Shown here: positions 60,512 to 64,000 of the stretch, one piece after another
Layout: each line of letters begins with the position of its first letter
Numbering within the stretch: the stretch's first letter is position 1
Assembly: GCA_030710605.1 (NCBI GenBank)
Contig: CP092863.1
Span: forward strand, 138,416,994-138,480,993
DNA: 64,000 nt
Direction: 5' to 3'
DNA from: Cordylochernes scorpioides
Taxonomy: Eukaryota; Arthropoda; Arachnida; Pseudoscorpiones; Chernetidae
Made by a program: the position numbers and the translations under genes
Notes under the pieces: model-generated
The model's input: the letters and a program-made list of their open reading frames with translations, nothing else
Told to the model about the DNA's origin: nothing
The model's database searches: none

Positions 60512-61436
60512 TGTTTTGCATTAGAATAATTATTTATATTTGGTTATAGGATAGTTATTATTGTCTTTTACTGCCTCGAATATTATTCATAAATATAATC
60601 ATAACAAGTTTAATATCCAGTTTAAAAAATATTATTTCTATTCACACAGGGTATAACAGACATTAAAATTTCAACTCTAATATATATTTTATTTATTTAA
60701 TATTATTTAACACAAAACACACAGAAGCCATTATTAAAACATATAGTCCTATACATGTATTTTTACTTCGGAGTCTGAAAATGAAAAGAATAAAAAAGTA
60801 AAAGCTAATCATAAATAAAAAGACAGGCATTTTTACATATGATACATGCATACATACGCCTTTATTGAGATATTTTATTTTATGCAAAAATTTCTCAGCT
60901 GAAGAACGGAGGTTATAAAAATTTGAACTTGTTTACTGTATTTACATTGAAGAGAAATACAAAAGAAAATAAAGGCATGTAAAGGAGAAATATATATTTT
61001 TAAAATCATGTTAGGTATAGCTTTATTATTTTGCTAACTACTCTTTGAAAATCGATATTACAACAACAAAAAAAGCTTTATTAAGACCTTTTAGTCTTAT
61101 ACAGATTTTCCAAGCAGAAAATTAGGATACATGCAGGAAAAACAGTTATAGTACCTTAATGGTAATATGTAATTAATATACAAGAACAATTATATAAAGA
61201 CAATCAAGATAATAAATAGATTAGTGTGGGTGAATTGGAGGAAAAGAAATGTATTATACATGGATTTACCACGGATTCTCTGCAAATGGAATATTGATAT
61301 TTAACACAAAATGCGATATCACCTATAGGGAAATTCGTGTCGAAATATTTACACATTTACAAATATTTACATACCTCTAAATTTTCTAAATATTAGAAGG
61401 TATTGTAAAAGAAAAATCATAAAGATATTTACACAT

Positions 61437-61703
61437 TGAATTTTAGATACATTTTATTTACAATAAAGCATGCACAATTTGTAATTACCTTCTTGTTGTC
61501 TGTAATCTTGGAATATTAAAGCAGCAGATGTCTTGCACAGTGCGAATTATAACCACAGTATTATAACTGGATCTTATACTGATACTATTTTTAGGTAATA
61601 AAAAGACATTATAAAATAAATAAAAATACATATATTGGATTGAATAAAAAATCGAGAGGCAGTTGAGCAATTTTTTATTCAGCAAAAAAGTGCCCAATGC
61701 TGA
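61437..61703 (-). mobile_element. Reverse-oriented SINE-like repeat (U4)
   Basis: Same family as 25195-25472, ending aaaagtgcccaatgc where it meets the Helitron fragment. Confidence 0.55.
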
Positions 61704-62123
61704 AAAATCTGGAAAAGATATTTATCGGATTTTTAGCCAATAAAAAAATAAAAATGACAGGTTCTGGGCAAAAATAGTTGTTTTTTAGTCAGAAAGTGAT
61801 TATGACAATATTGCTGTATCATGTTTGATTATCAGATACAAAATTATATCTGGAAAAAATCCTAAAAGCTGAGACCACGGGTGAAGCCAGTTCATTTTTA
61901 GTGTGCAGGAACAAAATTCTAACAGAAAAACATTCATTCGAGCAGAAGACACAAAGCCAGATCATCTCTTTATAAAAATATCGCTTCTCTGACACAAAGT
62001 TTGGAGCGGGACGTTTCACAAGAGTGACATCCACGGCACCAATTTATAATTGTAACGAATAGTATTTGAATAAAAAAATTTAATCAGGTAAAACCTGGGC
62101 GTTGCCTGGGTCATTCGGCTAGT
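61691..62123 (+). mobile_element. Helitron 3' fragment (U4)
   Basis: Matches the last 430 bp of the 18157-18864 Helitron and ends with hairpin acctgggc-gtt-gcctgggt, cattcggCTAG, then T. The left part is missing. Confidence 0.8.
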
Positions 62124-62268
62124 TAATTAATATATATACAACAAATCCAATTTCTGGTCATGACTGTCGGAAATCTTCAACGATTTATACCACTCTTCCC
62201 CCAACACATTTTATCACAATTATCTTATCAATTAATAAAGTTGAGATACCACATTTTGAAATAAAAAT

Positions 62269-62348
62269 TACAGCAGCTACATTACTTCATTTTGTCTCCT
62301 CTCTAATTGTATATACGCTGCTGTATCACCTCATAAGCATAAATAAAT
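62269..62348. mobile_element. Short insertion with 11-bp duplication (U4)
   Basis: About 80 bp starting ttacagcagctac, with tacgctgctgtat inside it as an imperfect inverted partner. gaaataaaaat occurs on both sides. Probably a small MITE. Confidence 0.5.
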
Positions 62349-63084
62349 GAAATAAAAATGTAAAATTTGAAGTATAAAAAGACCCAATTCAAACAGGTGA
62401 ACAATGGTCATAGACATTAAGACATCAGCATTCTGCTATAAACATCTCTCTCTCTCAGATTTTAATTCTTTATCTCAAAAGATGATTTTTATTTGTTTAC
62501 TATTATACAATAAATAAATAACAAACGAAAACTTGAGTTTTTATTGATATCCCATACATATATAACAATTTAATTCAAAAATCGTAAAATTTACAATTAA
62601 AGATACATTTATATTATTCTACATCATTCACTTTTATTCTAGAATTTCTGTTTCCTTATAGAATTGTATTCAAAACGGCCACACATTCAATAATATTTAT
62701 CTAAAGTTTAAAAAACAATAAATACACAAATTTCATATTTTGGCTAGAATAATTATATATATAGGAACTGTATCCACGAATAAAAGGAAAAAGCATTTAC
62801 TCTAAACACACATACTCAATTCACATTTCAACACTGTTTTAATTTCATTGTTTTATTAACATGGCAAACTTGGTAGATTAACATGGCGGAGATGATATAA
62901 TAACATCGATGGCAAGAAAATTGCAACATTGTGTAAATATACAAAGCAGTTGAACCTCACTTGTGTAAAATATTGAGTTATATATTTTTCAATTGTTCAT
63001 CTCACATCACCTGCATTTATATCCAATTATACTTACAGAGATAATATTTTCAATAGCACAGTATATTGATACTTCATCAAAACA

Positions 63085-63225
63085 AAATACAGTAGAATGA
63101 GTTTCTTTTCAACGAAAAATAATCGTTATTTCTCCTTGAAATAAATTTTGATTTTTCGTTGAAAAGAAATTCATGCGGGATAATTTTCAAATGTCGTTTT
63201 ACAATCACAAGCCATATTATATTGT
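63085..63225. other. Deletion junction with palindromic filler (U4)
   Basis: At this point U4 changes from sequence matching 7.99 kb of U1 to sequence matching 11.87 kb. About 130 bp of filler holds an inverted repeat, tttcttttcaacgaaaaat against atttttcgttgaaaagaaa (about 63101-63172). Confidence 0.7.
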
Positions 63226-63405
63226 ATTAATGCACCATGTTTAAATTACTCTATATGTTTAAAATACAACATAAACTTGCGGTAGGATATGGTATTTATG
63301 TACCAAAAGAGGCATTTCTCTCCTGTTAAAAACATCATCTCGTAGGATGTTATATAATCGAAAATTCCATTGTACCTGATGAGGGTCATAGTTCCTAACC
63401 ATGGT

Positions 63406-63591
63406 ATAGTAGAAACTCCCTGTAAAGGATATCTAATTGCAGAGCCAAAGTGTCCTTTAGGGAGAGGTGTCCTCCTACTGGAGAGTTGCTAAATAGTAAA
63501 AATAGTAATTTTGCAAATGAAAACTGTCCTTTGTGGAGAAGTGTCCTCTAGCGGGGTGTACGCTAAAGGGAGGTTTTACTCTCTATAGATT
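63406..63591 (-). mobile_element. MITE copy (U4)
   Basis: tagtagaaactccc to gggaggttttact; equivalent of 12045 in U1. Confidence 0.65.
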
Positions 63592-63783
63592 GGCTTTGGT
63601 TTAATTTGCATAAAATGGTGGTTTATTCTTTATCACTACCTTAACGTTCTGTACCTGGATGATGAACCAAAAGGTTTTGTTTTAATGCTTTTTTTAAATG
63701 GTATAGGTGACTCTTTTGATACATGTTTATAAGTAGTTCTTTATTTATATTTCAAGGAGCTTATGTTAGATTTTGTAATGCAG

Positions 63784-63844
63784 GAGAAGTCGTCTGGGGA
63801 GGAGCGACTTTTCTCACATTTACTGACACCAACCGCACCTTGAG
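63784..63844 (+). other. First short exon-like module, U4
   Basis: 61 nt between gtaatgcag and gtaagatc; identical to the first module of U2. Open in the exon A frame (EVVWGGATFLTFTDTNRTL). Further modules probably lie beyond the window. Confidence 0.45.
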
Positions 63845-64000
63845 GTAAGATCTTGGTATACAGATTGTCTTAGGGCTTAATTTGCATAAACTGGTGTTGT
63901 GGATCATTTTTTAATCATAACCTTAACGTCCTATGCTGGAGTGATGAACCAAAAAGCTTTATTTTTTTAACGTTAGAGGTGACTCTCTCTCTCTCTCTTG

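Larger units (their letters stand above)
59044..64000 (+). repeat. Segmental duplication unit 4 (U4), partial
   Basis: Fourth copy, cut by the window end. Collinear with the others from exon 1 to about 63.09 kb, where it jumps to sequence matching 11.87 kb of U1. This removes exons A and B and the 219-bp array. It resumes with the MITE and the first 320-bp module. Confidence 0.85.

Overview
The window reads as AT-rich intergenic and intronic DNA of an animal, most likely an arthropod and perhaps a chelicerate. This is inferred from mariner transposase copies, a copia element whose primer site matches initiator tRNA-Met, a gypsy element, Helitrons, tRNA-derived SINEs and long low-coding stretches. 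There is no bacterial-style gene packing, and no rRNA or functional tRNA gene was seen. The species cannot be fixed from the sequence.

After a young Ty1/copia retrotransposon (76-4503), the window is one large tandem segmental duplication. Unit U1 runs from about 4.83 to 22.69 kb, U2 from 22.69 to 38.19 kb, U3 from 38.19 to 59.04 kb, and U4 from 59.04 kb past the window end. Each complete unit has the same order: a first exon coding MGCFSFCKIFRRK with a GTAAGTG donor; an AT-rich intron of 3-4 kb; a second exon (A); a first copy (B) of a repeated exon family; a 219-bp repeat; a tandem array of about 320-bp modules each carrying a 61-69 nt exon-like segment between a gtaatgcag acceptor and a gtaagacc donor; two longer family members (E and F); a 57-bp minisatellite; a 35-bp minisatellite; a tail of MITEs and SINEs; and a mariner copy at the border with the next unit.

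The best gene candidate joins exon 1 to exon A in one frame and gives about 121 aa in U2 and U3: a lipidation-type N-terminus, a basic stretch and a proline-rich segment. A possible 183-nt in-frame intron inside exon A would remove its stop and carry the frame into the downstream modules, which would then act as alternative, often hydrophobic, C-terminal ends. U1 is damaged by a 146-bp deletion in exon A, U3 exon B is split by a LINE, and U4 lacks exons A and B. I recognise no family for this protein.

The units differ by datable insertions with matched empty sites: a Helitron, a 5'-truncated LINE, a 0.58-kb foldback element, two solo-LTR-like insertions, a gypsy element and a GC-rich retro-insertion with a 17-bp target duplication. 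Identity is mosaic. U2 resembles U3 at its start and U1 in its middle, which suggests unequal exchange or gene conversion. Reading frames and splicing here are inferred by eye; RNA data would decide them.
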